From NCBI RefSeq assembly GCF_013085545.1, contig NZ_CP039543.1, forward strand, positions 4,185,322-4,249,321: 64,000 bases of DNA. The letters are read 5' to 3'. Position 1 is the stretch's first letter. Each line of letters starts with the position of its first letter. A model generated the notes under the pieces. The model ran no database searches. It had not been told where the DNA came from and saw only the letters and a program-made list of their open reading frames with translations. The stretch comes from Oceanidesulfovibrio marinus (GTDB lineage Bacteria; Desulfobacterota; Desulfovibrionia; Desulfovibrionales; Desulfovibrionaceae). Position numbers and translations under genes: made by a program. This document shows, one piece after another, positions 11,989 to 22,470 of the stretch.

Positions 11989-12549
11989 ATGGACATCACG
12001 CGATCAGCGCTCGTGATCATCGACATGGTCAACGATTTTGTCCGGCCAAAGGGCGCTCTGCACGTGCCCGGCGCAGAGGGTTGCGCGCCGGCAATCGCCT
12101 CGTTGCGCAAGGCGTTCCACGCCGGCGGCGGGCTGGTCCTTTTTCTCTGCGATGCACACGACCCGCAGGACCCGGAGTTCGAGAGCTGGCCGGCCCACTC
12201 GGTTCGCGGCACAGAGGGCGCGCAGGTGATAACCGAGCTCGCCCCGGAGCCAGGGGACATCGTTATCCCCAAGTGCTGCATCGACACCTTTAAGCAACCG
12301 GAGTTCCCGGAGCTTCTGGCCTGCCGGAAGATCGAGACCCTCATCGTCACCGGCGTGGCCACGGAGTACTGCGTGCTGGCCACGGCCCTGGGCGGCCGCA
12401 GGCACGGGTATGACGTGACCGTGGTGGAGGACGCCGTACGGGGCGTGGACCTGAAGGAGGGCGACGTGGACAAGGCGATACGCTCCATGCGCGAGGCCGG
12501 ATGCCGATTCGCCCCCTCGGGCAAGGTGCTGGCGGAAATAGAGGGCTGA
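11989..12549 (+). CDS. pncA: Nicotinamidase (isochorismatase fold)
   Basis: The 186-residue cysteine hydrolase converts nicotinamide to nicotinate and ammonia. The expected triad is present: Asp in the IDMVNDF start, Lys in PKCCID and Cys in the VATEYCV loop. WPAHSVRGTEGA matches the nicotinamidase signature with the substrate-pocket Trp and metal-site His. AAAGGAGG at 11973-11980, eight bases before the ATG, fixes the start. With the preceding phosphoribosyltransferase it forms the first two steps of NAD salvage through nicotinate. A general isochorismatase-like hydrolase is the alternative, but the motif set and the neighbour make nicotinamidase the best call. Confidence 0.88.
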   Translation: MDITRSALVIIDMVNDFVRPKGALHVPGAEGCAPAIASLRKAFHAGGGLVLFLCDAHDPQDPEFESWPAHSVRGTEGAQVITELAPEPGDIVIPKCCIDTFKQPEFPELLACRKIETLIVTGVATEYCVLATALGGRRHGYDVTVVEDAVRGVDLKEGDVDKAIRSMREAGCRFAPSGKVLAEIEG

Positions 12550-12628
12550 GTCCGCGGCCGAAACGGTCGGCTGCTTGCGGGGAGACGGCGCGCGAGCTCC
12601 CGGCGTGCCGGAGCCGTGGGGCCCAGTA

Positions 12629-14392
12629 TCAGCGGGACTCGATCAGCCGGTGCAGGATGTCGTTAAGGCTGTCGTAGTCGATGGGCTTGGTCAGGTACTC
12701 ATTCATGCCCGCGGCCAGGATTTTTTCCTTTTCCTCGTCCATGGCGTAGGCCGTGAGCGCGATGATAGGCACTTCGGACGGGCCGTCGTCGCCGGAGCGG
12801 ATGAGGCGCGTGGCTTCCATGCCGTCCATTCCCGGCATCTGCACGTCCATGAGCACGGCGTCGTACTTCTCGGAGCTGAGGATGTCCACGGCCTCGCGGC
12901 CGTTCTGGGCCACGGTGACGCTGTGGCCGTACTGCTCCAGGAACATCTTCACCGCTTTCTGGTTGATGGCGTTGTCCTCTGCCAGGAGTATCTTGTATTG
13001 CCGCGGCTGCGACGCTTTCATCTGCTTTTGCATTTCGTCTGTTTTCGGGGGGTGGGCGTCGTTGAAGGGTAAGGTGAGGGTCACGCGGGTCCATTCGCCC
13101 TGTTTGCTCTGGATCGAGACATGGCCGCCCATGAGCTCCACGAGCTTTTTGACAATGGTGAGGCCGAGGCCGGTGCCGGCCATCTGCTTGGCGTAGCTGG
13201 AGTCCGACTGGGTAAATGGATGGAAGATGGACTCCAGCTTGTCCGAGGGGATGCCCATGCCCGTGTCGGCGATGTTGAAGAGCACCATGCGCTGGCCCTT
13301 CTCATTGGTCTGCATGGTGCGCACGTTCAGGCTGACGGAGCCTTCCTCCGTATACTTCACGGCGTTGCCCACGATGTTGAAGAGCACCTGGCGCACGCGG
13401 AGCTGGTCGCCGCTGAGCCACTGGGGCAGATTGCTGTCTACGGAGTACTCCAGGCGCAGACCCTTCTGCTCGGCCAGGGGCATGAAGATGCCGACCAGCT
13501 TGGCCACGAGCTCCTGCATGTCGAAGGGCTGGGTGACAATTTCCAGCCGGTTGGCCTCGATGCGCGAAAGGTCGAGTATGTCGTTGATGAGCTCCTGCAG
13601 GCTGTCGGAGCTGGTCTGGGCCATCTCCACATATTCGAGCTGCTTTTCGGTGAGCCCGGACTTTTCCAACAGCTTGAGCATGCCCTGTATGCCGGTCATG
13701 GGCGTGCGAATCTCGTGGCTCATATTGGCCAGGAACTCGCTCTTGGCCTGGCTTGCGGACTCGGCCTTGGCCTTGGCCAGGCGCAGCTCGGTCTCCAGGT
13801 TGCGGCGGTCGGTCACGTCTATGAAGGCGAGGAGAAAGAGCTTGCCGTTGCCCGGGGTATGGGGCAGCACCCGGACATCGCAGCGCACGATGCGGTTCTC
13901 GTAACCATCGCCCTGGCGCAGCTCGAACTCGCCGCTCTCCATGGTTTCGCTCGCCTCCGCCTGGTTCATCAGCGAGAAAATCCGGTTCTGGTCGTGCGGC
14001 GGCACCAGATGCTGGATCAGGGAATCGACCAGGATGGAGCGCGTCTTGCCTGTCATGGCGGCAAAGGCGATGTTGCAGTCGTCTACGCGGCCATGCTCGT
14101 CAATGGTGGCGTAGCCGAACGGGGCGAGGTCGTAGAGGAGGGTGTACTTGTCACGGGCTGTTTCCAGATCGTCGCGCATTTCGGTAAGGTGCTCGTTCTG
14201 GGCCTGCATCTCGCATTGATAGACGCCGAACTCATACAGAAGCTCGTCTACGTCGTCTTTGCCCAGAGCGCTCACGTCGGGGGCGCGGCCTTTGGCGGCG
14301 TAATCTCTGGCAATCCGTTTCAGTTTATCCCTGTTCAAGTCCTTGTGCGGCATCTGGTTTCGGTTCCCTTTGGTCTGCTTTTCACCTTCCAT
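12629..14392 (-). CDS. Soluble hybrid sensor histidine kinase (PAS-HisKA-HATPase-receiver)
   Basis: The 587-residue protein has an N-terminal helical region with coiled-coil character (about 20-75), one PAS domain (about 75-195), a HisKA helix with H226 (NMSHEIRTP), a HATPase domain ([22 protein letters not shown]) and a receiver domain with D516 (MDVQMP). No membrane segment is seen. The ATG at 14392 is chosen because GAGG lies six bases upstream; a GTG at 14416 and an ATG at 14353 are alternatives. It follows the CheB-CheR-PAS gene in the same direction with almost no gap, and the pair probably forms one operon and one signalling route. The ligand sensed by the PAS domain is unknown. Confidence 0.88.
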   Translation of the reverse strand: MEGEKQTKGNRNQMPHKDLNRDKLKRIARDYAAKGRAPDVSALGKDDVDELLYEFGVYQCEMQAQNEHLTEMRDDLETARDKYTLLYDLAPFGYATIDEHGRVDDCNIAFAAMTGKTRSILVDSLIQHLVPPHDQNRIFSLMNQAEASETMESGEFELRQGDGYENRIVRCDVRVLPHTPGNGKLFLLAFIDVTDRRNLETELRLAKAKAESASQAKSEFLANMSHEIRTPMTGIQGMLKLLEKSGLTEKQLEYVEMAQTSSDSLQELINDILDLSRIEANRLEIVTQPFDMQELVAKLVGIFMPLAEQKGLRLEYSVDSNLPQWLSGDQLRVRQVLFNIVGNAVKYTEEGSVSLNVRTMQTNEKGQRMVLFNIADTGMGIPSDKLESIFHPFTQSDSSYAKQMAGTGLGLTIVKKLVELMGGHVSIQSKQGEWTRVTLTLPFNDAHPPKTDEMQKQMKASQPRQYKILLAEDNAINQKAVKMFLEQYGHSVTVAQNGREAVDILSSEKYDAVLMDVQMPGMDGMEATRLIRSGDDGPSEVPIIALTAYAMDEEKEKILAAGMNEYLTKPIDYDSLNDILHRLIESR

Positions 14393-14417
14393 CAAGCGCC
14401 TCGTATAGTTGGGCACC

Positions 14418-17400
14418 TTAAAATACGTCGAGTACGGGGCTCAGCAAAAGGTCAGTTTTCGGGTGGAGGTTCGGGACACTCACTATCCAAAGAAGTAATG
14501 GCCGAGATGGAAAGCAGGATGCGGGGGCCTCGCCTTCCTGTGTGGAAAAGGGAACGTACTTCGCATTGATGTGCAGACGCATTGTGCGCGAGGGCTTGAG
14601 CTCGACCTTGATAGGGTACTCCCACAGAACATGTTTCTCCGTGACGAGGCTCTCCAGGGCCTTTTGGAGCTCCGGCTGGTCCAGGCGGCCGTGGACCGCA
14701 TCAAAGATGCTCTTGCCGATGGAGTTCTTCTCGCTCACTTCGAAGGTTTCGAGAAACGCCCTGTTCGCGGTCTGGATGACCATCTTCTCGTCGAGCACGA
14801 GCAGCGGTTCGGAAGCGATATCGATGATGGACTCCGCAAGGTTCTGGGCGGTCTGCGCCACCTGCTCGCTCTTTTTGAGCCTGGTGATGTCGTTGAAGGT
14901 GACGACCACGCCGTCGATGCGGTTGTCCGAGGTCTTGTATGGCCGGATGCGCATCTGGAACCACGATCCGGCCTCATTCTGCACCTCTTTGGTCAGAGAG
15001 TCGAGGTTCTGCAGCACACTGGACGAATCCACGGCCAGGGCTGTGTACTCCAGCTTCATGGCGATGTCCGTGACAGGACGGCCCAGGTCGGATTCGCGCA
15101 GGCTCATCATCTCGCTGATGGCCGGCGTGTATCGCTTGATGGTCAGGTCGTTGTCCAGAAAGAGGGTGGCTATATCGGTGCTCACCAGGATGTTGTCCAG
15201 ATCGTTGCTGATGCGTTGCAACTCGTCGTTTTTCGCTTGCAGCTCGTCGTTCAGCGTGGACTGCTCTTCGTTGATGGACTGCACCTCCTCCTTGGCCGTC
15301 TCAAGCTCCTCCACGGTGCTTTTGAGCTCTTCGTTGGTGGATTGCAACTCCTCGTTGGACGACTTGAGCTCCTCGTTGGCGGCTTCGTGCTCCTCGGTCA
15401 TCACCCGCATGCTTTCCCGGCACTCCTGCAGCTCGGACTCCAGCGCGGTTATGCGATTTCTGGCCTGTCCGGAAATGTTCTGTATGTTTTCGATATCCAG
15501 TTCGCCCTCCCGAGGTGGGGGTGATTCCTCGAACGAGATCAGGAAGGCTTGGACATCGAACTGGTCGGACTTGACGGGCTGGATGGCGATGTCGAAAAGC
15601 GTTTCATCCCCGTTGGTTCGTACGCGCACATTGCGCCGCGTCTGCTTCTGGTTGGTGTGCGCGCATTCGCCGAGCAGGGTTGAAAGGTGCATGCGAAGCC
15701 CTTCCCGGGCCATGCGCAGCACGTTCGAATCGGGCCTGCCCTGTACGGGCTCCAGAAGCTTGCCCGTGCGGCCGTGGATGTAGTGAATATCGCCGTTTCT
15801 GTTCACGATAAGAGATGGAGGCGTGGCCAGGTTGAGCAGGATGCGCTCCATGGAGCGGATGCCGCTCTCGCCCACGGAATCCTCCTGGCGCCTCCTGGCG
15901 TATCCGCCCGCGGGAGCGCCGGTCAGCGAGAAAAGGCGCTGGGAGGTGTGGCTGTCCGTGTACCGTTCGTGGTCTTCGATGCCGCGTTTGGCCATGTACA
16001 GCCGGCAGGAGGCGTCCACGGGATGCAGGCATTCGGCAAGCGAGCCGATGCTTTCCGACGTGCCGAGCATGAGCAGGCCGTTTTTTTTCATGGCGTAGCA
16101 GAAATGAGACATCACCTTCTGCTGCGCCTCTGGCTTGAAGTACATGAGCAGGTTGCGGCAGATGATGGTGTCCAGCCGGTAGAAAGGCGGGTCCTGCCGC
16201 ACGTTCTGCTCGGCGAAGATGATCATGTCGCGGATCTTCTGCTTGATTCTGTACTCGTTGCTCTGGTGGCTGAAGAACCGCCGCAGCCGCTGCTCGCTCA
16301 CGTCGGCTTCAATGTTCTCCGGGAAAACGCCCTTGCGGGCTCTGGCGATGGCTTCCGTGTCCACATCCGTGGCGTAGATGCTCACATCGCAGTGCACACC
16401 GGTTTCGTCCATGGCCTCGGCCAGGATTATGGCCAGGGAGTATGCCTCCTCGCCCGTGGCGCAGCCTGGCACCCAGGCGCGGAACTCGGCCGAGTTTTTC
16501 CGGGGCAGGTACTGCTTGACGAGGGTTTGCTTCAATGTCTCGAAGCATGCGGGGTCGCGGAAAAAGTTCGTCACGCTGATGAGCATGTCCTTAAACAGCT
16601 CGTTGGCCTCGTTTGGATCGGACTTCACCAGGGTGATATAGTCCTTGAGCCGCTCGATCTTGTGGAAGTCCATGCGTCGCTGGATGCGGCGGTTGATCGT
16701 GTTTTCCTTGTATGGCTGGAAATCGTGCCCCACGCGATTCTTGACCAGTGAGAACAGCGTGTTGCGCTGGCTCTGGGAGAACGCGATCGTGTCGGTTTCG
16801 GATGCATCTCTCTGGCTGACCGTGTTCACATAGTCACGAATGTGGTTTGGAATGGCGCTTGGGGCGGCCATGAGGTCGGCAAGGCCGGTGTCGACGACGG
16901 ACTGCGGCATGGTTTTGTACTCGGCGGTGTCGGGGTCCTGCGCGATGATGACGCCGCCGTGCTCCTTGACGGCGCGGGAGCCGAGCGTGCCGTCCGTGTT
17001 GGAGCCCGAGAGTATGATGGCTATGCAATGCCCCCCGGCGTTTTCGGCGAGACTGCGGAAGAGGTGGTCGATGGGCATGGTCCGCGCCTCTTGTATGCTC
17101 AGGCTGATTAAAATGCCGTTGAACGACAGGAGCTTGTCCGGAGGAGCGATATAGATAACGCCGGGCATGATGCGGGCGCCGTCGTCGGCAAGCTCGACAG
17201 AGCAGTCCGTGCGCTTGGCAAGCAGCGAAGGGAGCAGGCTTTCGCCTGTCTCCATGGACTGGTGCTGTACGATGAAGTATGCGCACGGGTCGTCGGGGCT
17301 GAGCTGCTCGACGATCTGGAAGAGGGGTTCGAGCCCGCCAGCGGACGCGCCAATGCCCACGTACAACACGCCCGCGGGAAAAGTACTCCTTCCGGCTTTC

Positions 17401-17441
17401 TTGCCCTTCTTTGTTTCGCCCGTGCGTTTCTTTTCGGTCAT
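14418..17441 (-). CDS. CheB-CheR fusion with coiled coil and PAS domain; 3' end looks frameshifted
   Basis: As read, the protein has 1,007 residues: a CheB methylesterase domain (about 25-215; S33 in GASAGG, H60 in VQHQ, Asp in SGSNTDG), a CheR methyltransferase domain (about 220-480; FFRDP, the SAM loop [20 protein letters not shown]), a Glu-rich coiled coil (about 650-750) and PAS-type regions (about 755-985). Such fusions are thought to modify or sense receptor-like partners and to feed a kinase, and a hybrid kinase follows directly. The ATG at 17441 has AAGGA seven bases upstream. The last 34 residues are atypical: in the +1 frame from about 14531 the sequence continues [10 protein letters not shown] and stops at 14452, as expected for a PAS end. 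Confidence 0.88.
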   Translation of the reverse strand: MTEKKRTGETKKGKKAGRSTFPAGVLYVGIGASAGGLEPLFQIVEQLSPDDPCAYFIVQHQSMETGESLLPSLLAKRTDCSVELADDGARIMPGVIYIAPPDKLLSFNGILISLSIQEARTMPIDHLFRSLAENAGGHCIAIILSGSNTDGTLGSRAVKEHGGVIIAQDPDTAEYKTMPQSVVDTGLADLMAAPSAIPNHIRDYVNTVSQRDASETDTIAFSQSQRNTLFSLVKNRVGHDFQPYKENTINRRIQRRMDFHKIERLKDYITLVKSDPNEANELFKDMLISVTNFFRDPACFETLKQTLVKQYLPRKNSAEFRAWVPGCATGEEAYSLAIILAEAMDETGVHCDVSIYATDVDTEAIARARKGVFPENIEADVSEQRLRRFFSHQSNEYRIKQKIRDMIIFAEQNVRQDPPFYRLDTIICRNLLMYFKPEAQQKVMSHFCYAMKKNGLLMLGTSESIGSLAECLHPVDASCRLYMAKRGIEDHERYTDSHTSQRLFSLTGAPAGGYARRRQEDSVGESGIRSMERILLNLATPPSLIVNRNGDIHYIHGRTGKLLEPVQGRPDSNVLRMAREGLRMHLSTLLGECAHTNQKQTRRNVRVRTNGDETLFDIAIQPVKSDQFDVQAFLISFEESPPPREGELDIENIQNISGQARNRITALESELQECRESMRVMTEEHEAANEELKSSNEELQSTNEELKSTVEELETAKEEVQSINEEQSTLNDELQAKNDELQRISNDLDNILVSTDIATLFLDNDLTIKRYTPAISEMMSLRESDLGRPVTDIAMKLEYTALAVDSSSVLQNLDSLTKEVQNEAGSWFQMRIRPYKTSDNRIDGVVVTFNDITRLKKSEQVAQTAQNLAESIIDIASEPLLVLDEKMVIQTANRAFLETFEVSEKNSIGKSIFDAVHGRLDQPELQKALESLVTEKHVLWEYPIKVELKPSRTMRLHINAKYVPFSTQEGEAPASCFPSRPLLLWIVSVPNLHPKTDLLLSPVLDVF

Positions 17442-17753
17442 GCCTTTGTCCTTGGCTGTATTGTGATTTCGTCTGCCTGGCCTTTCATTAGCAAGCGGCT
17501 ACAGGCAAGGAAAGGAGAGAAGTAGGGGAGGGGATATTGTTGCCAAGGGCACGCCGAACGGGGATAAACTGAGTAGAAAATGGTCATTTCACGGTGTGCA
17601 CGACAGTGTGTCCCTTTTTTCATGCGCCGAGTCTGTTAAAAAGGAGATTGATCCGAAAACCCGGCACAGGGGCGCCGCACCGGGAGTCATGGCGGCGCCG
17701 CCCCATGTATGGGTATCTTCCGCAACCACCTATTCCACAGCGAGGCGATTGCT
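17442..17753. other. Divergent intergenic region with a candidate GAPDH promoter
   Basis: These 312 bases lie between the CheB-CheR gene (minus) and the GAPDH gene (plus). TTGCCA at 17540-17545 and GATAAA at 17563-17568 are 17 bases apart and resemble a housekeeping promoter for the GAPDH and PEP synthase genes, giving a leader of roughly 180 bases. Nothing else is recognised. Confidence 0.35.
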
Positions 17754-18749
17754 ATGGCGACACGTATCGGCATCAATGGATTTGGCCGCATCGGACGCGG
17801 TCTGGCAAGGATTCTGGAAAGCAACGACAATCTCGAGCTGGTGGCCTACAACGCCCGGTCGCCCGTGGACGAGTACGCCCGGCTTCTGAAGTACGACTCC
17901 GTGCACGGCCGCTTCGACGCCATGGTGGAGTACGACGAGGACAACCTCATCGTGAACGGCCGGAAGATACGCGCCTACCACTGGCCCAAGCCCGCCGAGT
18001 GCAAGTGGGGCGACGCCGGGGTGGACATCGTGGTGGAGGCAACCGGAAAGTTCAAGGATCGTGATTCCTGCGAGCAACATTTGGCCGCCGGCGCGAAAAA
18101 GGTGATGATCAGTGCGCCGACCAAGGGTGAGGACCTGACCATTGTCTACAACGTGAACCACGAGGACTACGACCCGGCCAGGCACAACATCGTGTCCGCC
18201 GCCTCCTGCACCACCAACGCCCTGGCCCCCATGGCCCAGGTGGTGCACCAGGAGTTCGGCATCCAGTACGGCCTGATGACCACCATCCACTCCTACACCA
18301 CCAGCCAAGCCATCCTGGACGGTCCGGCCGGCAAGGACCCCAGGCGCGGCCGCGCCGCGGCGCTCTCGCAGATTCCCACCTCCACGGGCGCGGCCCAGGC
18401 CGTGACCCTGGTGCTGCCCGAGCTGAAAGGCCGCCTGGATGGGCTGGCCGTGCGCGTGCCCACGCCGGACGCCTCCCTGATAGACGCCGTGTTCCATCTG
18501 GAGAAGGAGACCGACGCCGAGACTCTGAACGCCGCCTTCAAGAAGCGGGTCAACGAGACTCTGGGCTACACGGACGACTACCTCGTCTCCACGGACTTTA
18601 TCGGCGACAGCCACGGCACCGTGGTGGACGGCCTGAGCACCAAGGTCATCCAGGGCCGGCTGGCCAAGGTTCTTTCCTGGTACGACAACGAGCATGGCTT
18701 CACCTCGCAACTCATACGCTGCATCGAACATCTGGCAAAACATCTGTGA
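17754..18749 (+). CDS. gap: Glyceraldehyde-3-phosphate dehydrogenase
   Basis: The 331-residue enzyme oxidises glyceraldehyde-3-phosphate to 1,3-bisphosphoglycerate, or the reverse in gluconeogenesis. The N-terminal nucleotide-binding start is INGFGRIGR, the catalytic cysteine is C152 in SAASCTTNALAP, and the later histidine lies in TTIHSYTT. The C-terminal WYDNEHGF motif is intact. Length and motifs match the standard homotetrameric enzyme. The ATG at 17754 is chosen because GAGG lies eight bases upstream; in-frame codons before it do not fit the family. PEP synthase follows nine bases later, so the pair is probably one operon serving gluconeogenesis. Confidence 0.95.
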   Translation: MATRIGINGFGRIGRGLARILESNDNLELVAYNARSPVDEYARLLKYDSVHGRFDAMVEYDEDNLIVNGRKIRAYHWPKPAECKWGDAGVDIVVEATGKFKDRDSCEQHLAAGAKKVMISAPTKGEDLTIVYNVNHEDYDPARHNIVSAASCTTNALAPMAQVVHQEFGIQYGLMTTIHSYTTSQAILDGPAGKDPRRGRAAALSQIPTSTGAAQAVTLVLPELKGRLDGLAVRVPTPDASLIDAVFHLEKETDAETLNAAFKKRVNETLGYTDDYLVSTDFIGDSHGTVVDGLSTKVIQGRLAKVLSWYDNEHGFTSQLIRCIEHLAKHL

Positions 18750-18758
18750 GGCAGGGGA

Positions 18759-21152
18759 ATGGCGGAGATTACACACGTTTTATGGTTTGAAGAACTTGGA
18801 AATTCCGACGTGCCGCGCGTGGGCGGCAAGAACGCCTCCCTGGGCGAGATGATCCGTTCTCTGTCCGCCCAGGGCATCAGCGTGCCGGACGGCTTCGCCA
18901 CCACGGCGGACGCCTACCGCGAGTTTCTGGAGGTCAACGGCCTGGATGAGAAGATCCGCATCCGGCTGGACGACTACCACGCCGGCAAGAAAAGCCTGCA
19001 CAAGACCGGAGTCTCCATCCGTCGGCTGTTCGGCCAGGCGTCGTTGTCCGCAGGGCTGGAATCTGCTGTGCGCGAGGCGTACCGCACGCTCTCGGAGCGC
19101 ACGGGCCGCGAGGACACCGACGTTGCCGTGCGCTCCAGCGCCACGGCCGAGGACCTGCCCGACGCCAGCTTTGCCGGCCAGCAGGAGAGCTTCCTCAACG
19201 TGAGCGGCGAGGAGGAGCTGCTGGACTCCGTGAAGCGCTGCTACGCCTCGCTCTTTACCGACCGCGCCATCAGCTACCGCGAGGAGAAGGGCTTCGACCA
19301 CATGAGCGTGGCCCTGTCCGTGGGCGTGCAGGAGATGGTCCGCTCCGACCTGGGCTGCTCCGGCGTGATGTTCTCCATCGACACCGAGACCGGCTTTCCC
19401 AGAGCCGTGCTCATCAACGGCGCCTGGGGCCTGGGCGAGAACGTGGTCCAGGGCGCGGTGAACCCGGACGAGTTCCGCGTGTTCAAGCCCTTGCTGGACG
19501 ACACGTCCCTGGTGCCCATCGTGGAGAAGACCCTGGGCGCCAAGGAAAAGAAGATGGTCTACGCCCGCGGGGGCTCCAAGACCACCAAGAACATCAACAC
19601 GCCCAAGGAGGACCGCCGGCGCTTCGTGCTGGAGGACAAGGAGGTGCTCACCCTCTCGCGCTGGGCCGTGGCCATTGAGGAGCACTATGGCATGCCCATG
19701 GACATGGAGTGGGCCAAGGACGGCGAGACCGGCGAGCTCAAAATCGTGCAGGCCCGACCGGAAACCGTGCAATCGCGGCGGGACATGGGCAGTATCAGGT
19801 CCTACAGCCTGGACCAGCGGGGCGAGGTGCTGGCCGAAGGGCTCAGTGTGGGCGACGCCGTGGCCACCGGCATGGCGCTGCTGCTCAAGTCGCCGGACGA
19901 CATCGAGCAGTTCGAGGACGGGGCCGTGCTCGTCACGGAGATGACCGACCCGGACTGGGCTCCGATCATGAAGCGGGCCGCAGCCATCGTGACGGAGCAC
20001 GGCGGCCGCACCAGCCACGCCGCCATTGTCAGCCGGGAGCTGGGCATACCGGCCGTGGTGGGCGCAGAAGGGGCCATGGATAAGATTCCCCAGGGCCGGC
20101 AGATCACCGTGTCCTGCGCCGAGGGGGAGCGCGGCTACGTCTACGACAAGAAGCTCGACTTCCGCGTGGAGGAACTGGACCTCTCCAACATTCCGGACAC
20201 CAAGACCCGCATCATGATGAACATCGCCAGCCCGGCCGCGGCCTACCACTGGTGGCGGCTGCCGGCCAAGGGCATTGGCCTGGCGCGCATGGAGTTCGTC
20301 ATCAACGACGTGATCAAGGCCCATCCCATGGCGCTCATCAACATAGACGCCGTGGAGGACGAGGCGGACAAAAGGCGGCTGCGCGAGCTGACCCGGTTCT
20401 ACGACGACCCGGCCGAGTACTTCGTGGATCAGCTCGCCCTGGGCCTGGGCAAGATCGCCTCCTCCCAGTACCCGGAGCCGGTCATCGTGCGCATGAGCGA
20501 CTTCAAGACCAACGAGTACGCCCAGCTCGTGGGCGGCAGGCAGTTCGAGCCCGAGGAGGCCAACCCCATGATCGGCTTCCGCGGAGCCTCGCGCTACTAC
20601 TCGCCCAAGTACGCCGCCGGCTTCGCCCTGGAGTGCCTGGCCATCCGCCGCGTGCGCGAGCGCATGGGTCTGACCAACGTGGCCGTGATGATCCCCTTCT
20701 GTCGCACCCTGGAGGAGGCCGACCGCGTGCTCACCGAGCTGGCCAAGAACGGCCTGGTGCGCGGCAAGGACGGCCTGGAGGTTCTGGTCATGGCCGAGAT
20801 CCCCTCCAACGTCATTCTGGCCGAGGAGTTCGCCGAGCGCTTCGACGGCTTCTCCATCGGCTCCAACGACCTCACCCAGCTTGTGCTGGGCGTGGACCGC
20901 GACTCCGGCGAGTTGGCTCCCATCTTTGACGAGCGCAACGAGGCCGTGAAGAAGATGATCGCCCAGCTCATCCAGGTCGCCCGGCGCAAGGGCGTGAAAG
21001 TGGGCATCTGCGGCCAGGCCCCCAGCGACCACCCGGAGTTCGCCGCTTTCCTGGTGGAGCAGGGCATCGACTCCATCTCCCTCAACCCGGACTCCGTCCT
21101 CCTGACCCAGCGCCGCATCGCCAAGACCGAAGAGGAGATGGCGAGCGGCTAA
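18759..21152 (+). CDS. ppsA: Phosphoenolpyruvate synthase (pyruvate, water dikinase)
   Basis: The 797-residue enzyme makes phosphoenolpyruvate from pyruvate and ATP, the first step of gluconeogenesis from lactate or pyruvate. The ATP-grasp domain opens with GGKNASLGEM; the phosphohistidine is H420 in GGRTSHAAIVS, nearly the same position as in the E. coli enzyme; the C-terminal TIM-barrel domain carries the metal- and substrate-binding segments ending in VGICGQAPSD. GAGG about seven bases before the ATG supports the start, and the gap to GAPDH is nine bases. No kinase-type regulator is adjacent. A 7-bp hairpin (21160-21177) follows the stop but has no T-run. Confidence 0.95.
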   Translation: MAEITHVLWFEELGNSDVPRVGGKNASLGEMIRSLSAQGISVPDGFATTADAYREFLEVNGLDEKIRIRLDDYHAGKKSLHKTGVSIRRLFGQASLSAGLESAVREAYRTLSERTGREDTDVAVRSSATAEDLPDASFAGQQESFLNVSGEEELLDSVKRCYASLFTDRAISYREEKGFDHMSVALSVGVQEMVRSDLGCSGVMFSIDTETGFPRAVLINGAWGLGENVVQGAVNPDEFRVFKPLLDDTSLVPIVEKTLGAKEKKMVYARGGSKTTKNINTPKEDRRRFVLEDKEVLTLSRWAVAIEEHYGMPMDMEWAKDGETGELKIVQARPETVQSRRDMGSIRSYSLDQRGEVLAEGLSVGDAVATGMALLLKSPDDIEQFEDGAVLVTEMTDPDWAPIMKRAAAIVTEHGGRTSHAAIVSRELGIPAVVGAEGAMDKIPQGRQITVSCAEGERGYVYDKKLDFRVEELDLSNIPDTKTRIMMNIASPAAAYHWWRLPAKGIGLARMEFVINDVIKAHPMALINIDAVEDEADKRRLRELTRFYDDPAEYFVDQLALGLGKIASSQYPEPVIVRMSDFKTNEYAQLVGGRQFEPEEANPMIGFRGASRYYSPKYAAGFALECLAIRRVRERMGLTNVAVMIPFCRTLEEADRVLTELAKNGLVRGKDGLEVLVMAEIPSNVILAEEFAERFDGFSIGSNDLTQLVLGVDRDSGELAPIFDERNEAVKKMIAQLIQVARRKGVKVGICGQAPSDHPEFAAFLVEQGIDSISLNPDSVLLTQRRIAKTEEEMASG

Positions 21153-21310
21153 CAGTCATCGCAAGAATGCTCTTGCGCCCTGTGGCCGCGTCAGACTCGC
21201 GCCGGGATATGCTCCCTTCGCGCGGAGTTCGTCTTTTGTGCCGCAAAGCCCAACGCCTTTTGTGAGAGGGCTTCCAACCAACACTCCTCCATTTCCCGGA
21301 GATACTGCAA

Positions 21311-22264
21311 ATGAGTCAATCGAACCGATCCAAGGTCGCCGTTATCGGCGCCGGCAACGTCGGCGCCGCCCTGTCCTTTGCCCTGACCATGAAGGGCGAG
21401 GTCCGCGAGCTGGCTGTCATCGACCAGGACATCAAGAAGGCGGAAGGTGAGGTCATGGACCTGGGCCACGCCATGGCCCTGGCCTACCCTATGCAAATCG
21501 AAGCCGGCGACAGCTACGAGCTCTGCGCCGGAGCGCGTATCGTCGTTGTCACGGCAGGCGCGGCCCAGAAACCGGGCGAGACGCGCCTCGACCTCAACAA
21601 GCGCAACGCCGTGATCGTCAAGGATATCGTGCACAAGATTCTGGAGCACAATCCGAACCCGATCCTCATTATGGTCACCAACCCGGTGGACGTCATGACC
21701 TACGTGGCGCTCAAGGAGTCCGGCCTGCCGCCCGCTCAGGTCATCAGCTCTGGCACGGTGCTGGACAGCGCGCGCTTCCGCTATCTCCTGGCCAACCACT
21801 TCCGGCTCGATCCCCGCAACCTGCACTGCCACGTCATCGGCGAGCACGGCGACAGCGAGCTGGCCGTGTGGAGCCGCGTGAACATCGCCGGCGTGTCGCT
21901 CCAGGACTTCTGCTCCACCTGCGATCGCGAATGCCGCCGGGTGGACCGCGACCATATCGAACGCCAGGTGCGCGAATCCGCCTACGAGATTATCGACCGC
22001 AAAGGCTCCACCGCCTACGGCATCGGCCTCGCCCTCGTCCGCATCATCCGCTCCATCCTGCGTCACGAGGAAAGCGTGCTCACCGTCTCCAGCCTGGTGC
22101 AGGGCTCCTACGGCATCAGGGACGTGTGCCTGTCCCTGCCGTCCATCGTGGGTTCCTCGGGCGTCGAAGGCGTGCTCGATGCGTCCCTCGACCCGGACGA
22201 GGAAGCCGCGCTCCACCGCTCGGCCGCCGTGCTGCGCGAGCAGATCGAAATGCTGGGATATTAA
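21311..22264 (+). CDS. ldh: L-lactate dehydrogenase (NAD-dependent)
   Basis: The 317-residue protein is an LDH/MDH-fold enzyme interconverting pyruvate and L-lactate with NADH. The nucleotide loop is GAGNVG; the specificity loop reads QKPGETR, with Gln where malate dehydrogenases have Arg, which points to lactate. The catalytic histidine is H179 in GEHGDSE and the paired aspartate lies in LDSARFR. A GGAG site about ten bases before the ATG supports the start. It follows PEP synthase on the same strand, separated by 158 bases. In a lactate-using anaerobe the enzyme may run towards lactate formation, since lactate oxidation is usually quinone-linked. Confidence 0.9.
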   Translation: MSQSNRSKVAVIGAGNVGAALSFALTMKGEVRELAVIDQDIKKAEGEVMDLGHAMALAYPMQIEAGDSYELCAGARIVVVTAGAAQKPGETRLDLNKRNAVIVKDIVHKILEHNPNPILIMVTNPVDVMTYVALKESGLPPAQVISSGTVLDSARFRYLLANHFRLDPRNLHCHVIGEHGDSELAVWSRVNIAGVSLQDFCSTCDRECRRVDRDHIERQVRESAYEIIDRKGSTAYGIGLALVRIIRSILRHEESVLTVSSLVQGSYGIRDVCLSLPSIVGSSGVEGVLDASLDPDEEAALHRSAAVLREQIEMLGY

Positions 22265-22470
22265 ATCTACTACGCTTGGGTCCGAGGGGCGCTGCCCCTG
22301 ATGTACCCCGTCCTGGGGCGCACCCTGTCGGGTGTCTCGCTATGCTCCACGCCCGATTTTTCTCTCCTGAAAAATCGTCGGGCTCCCGCCGGGGAACACG
22401 GGTCCCCGGCAGGGGGGCATGGGAGACAGAGTCCACCATGTCCGGCCGTGGGCAGCGCCCCTTAATTACG
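22265..22470. repeat. Dense cluster of hairpins in a convergent intergenic region
   Basis: Between the ends of two convergent genes lie several strong stems: CGATTTTTC (22354-22362) with GAAAAATCG (22369-22377), extendable by flanking GCCCG/CGGGC; CCGGGGA with TCCCCGG near 22390-22412; and smaller GC stems near 22295-22345. The first has a T-run inside the stem rather than after it. The likely job is two-way termination, or the segment is a dispersed extragenic repeat. Confidence 0.4.

Noticed and set aside
18780-21032. Long open frame opposite the PEP synthase gene (750 codons)
   Set aside because: Its codon pattern mirrors the clear synthase gene on the other strand; no motif or ribosome site supports it.
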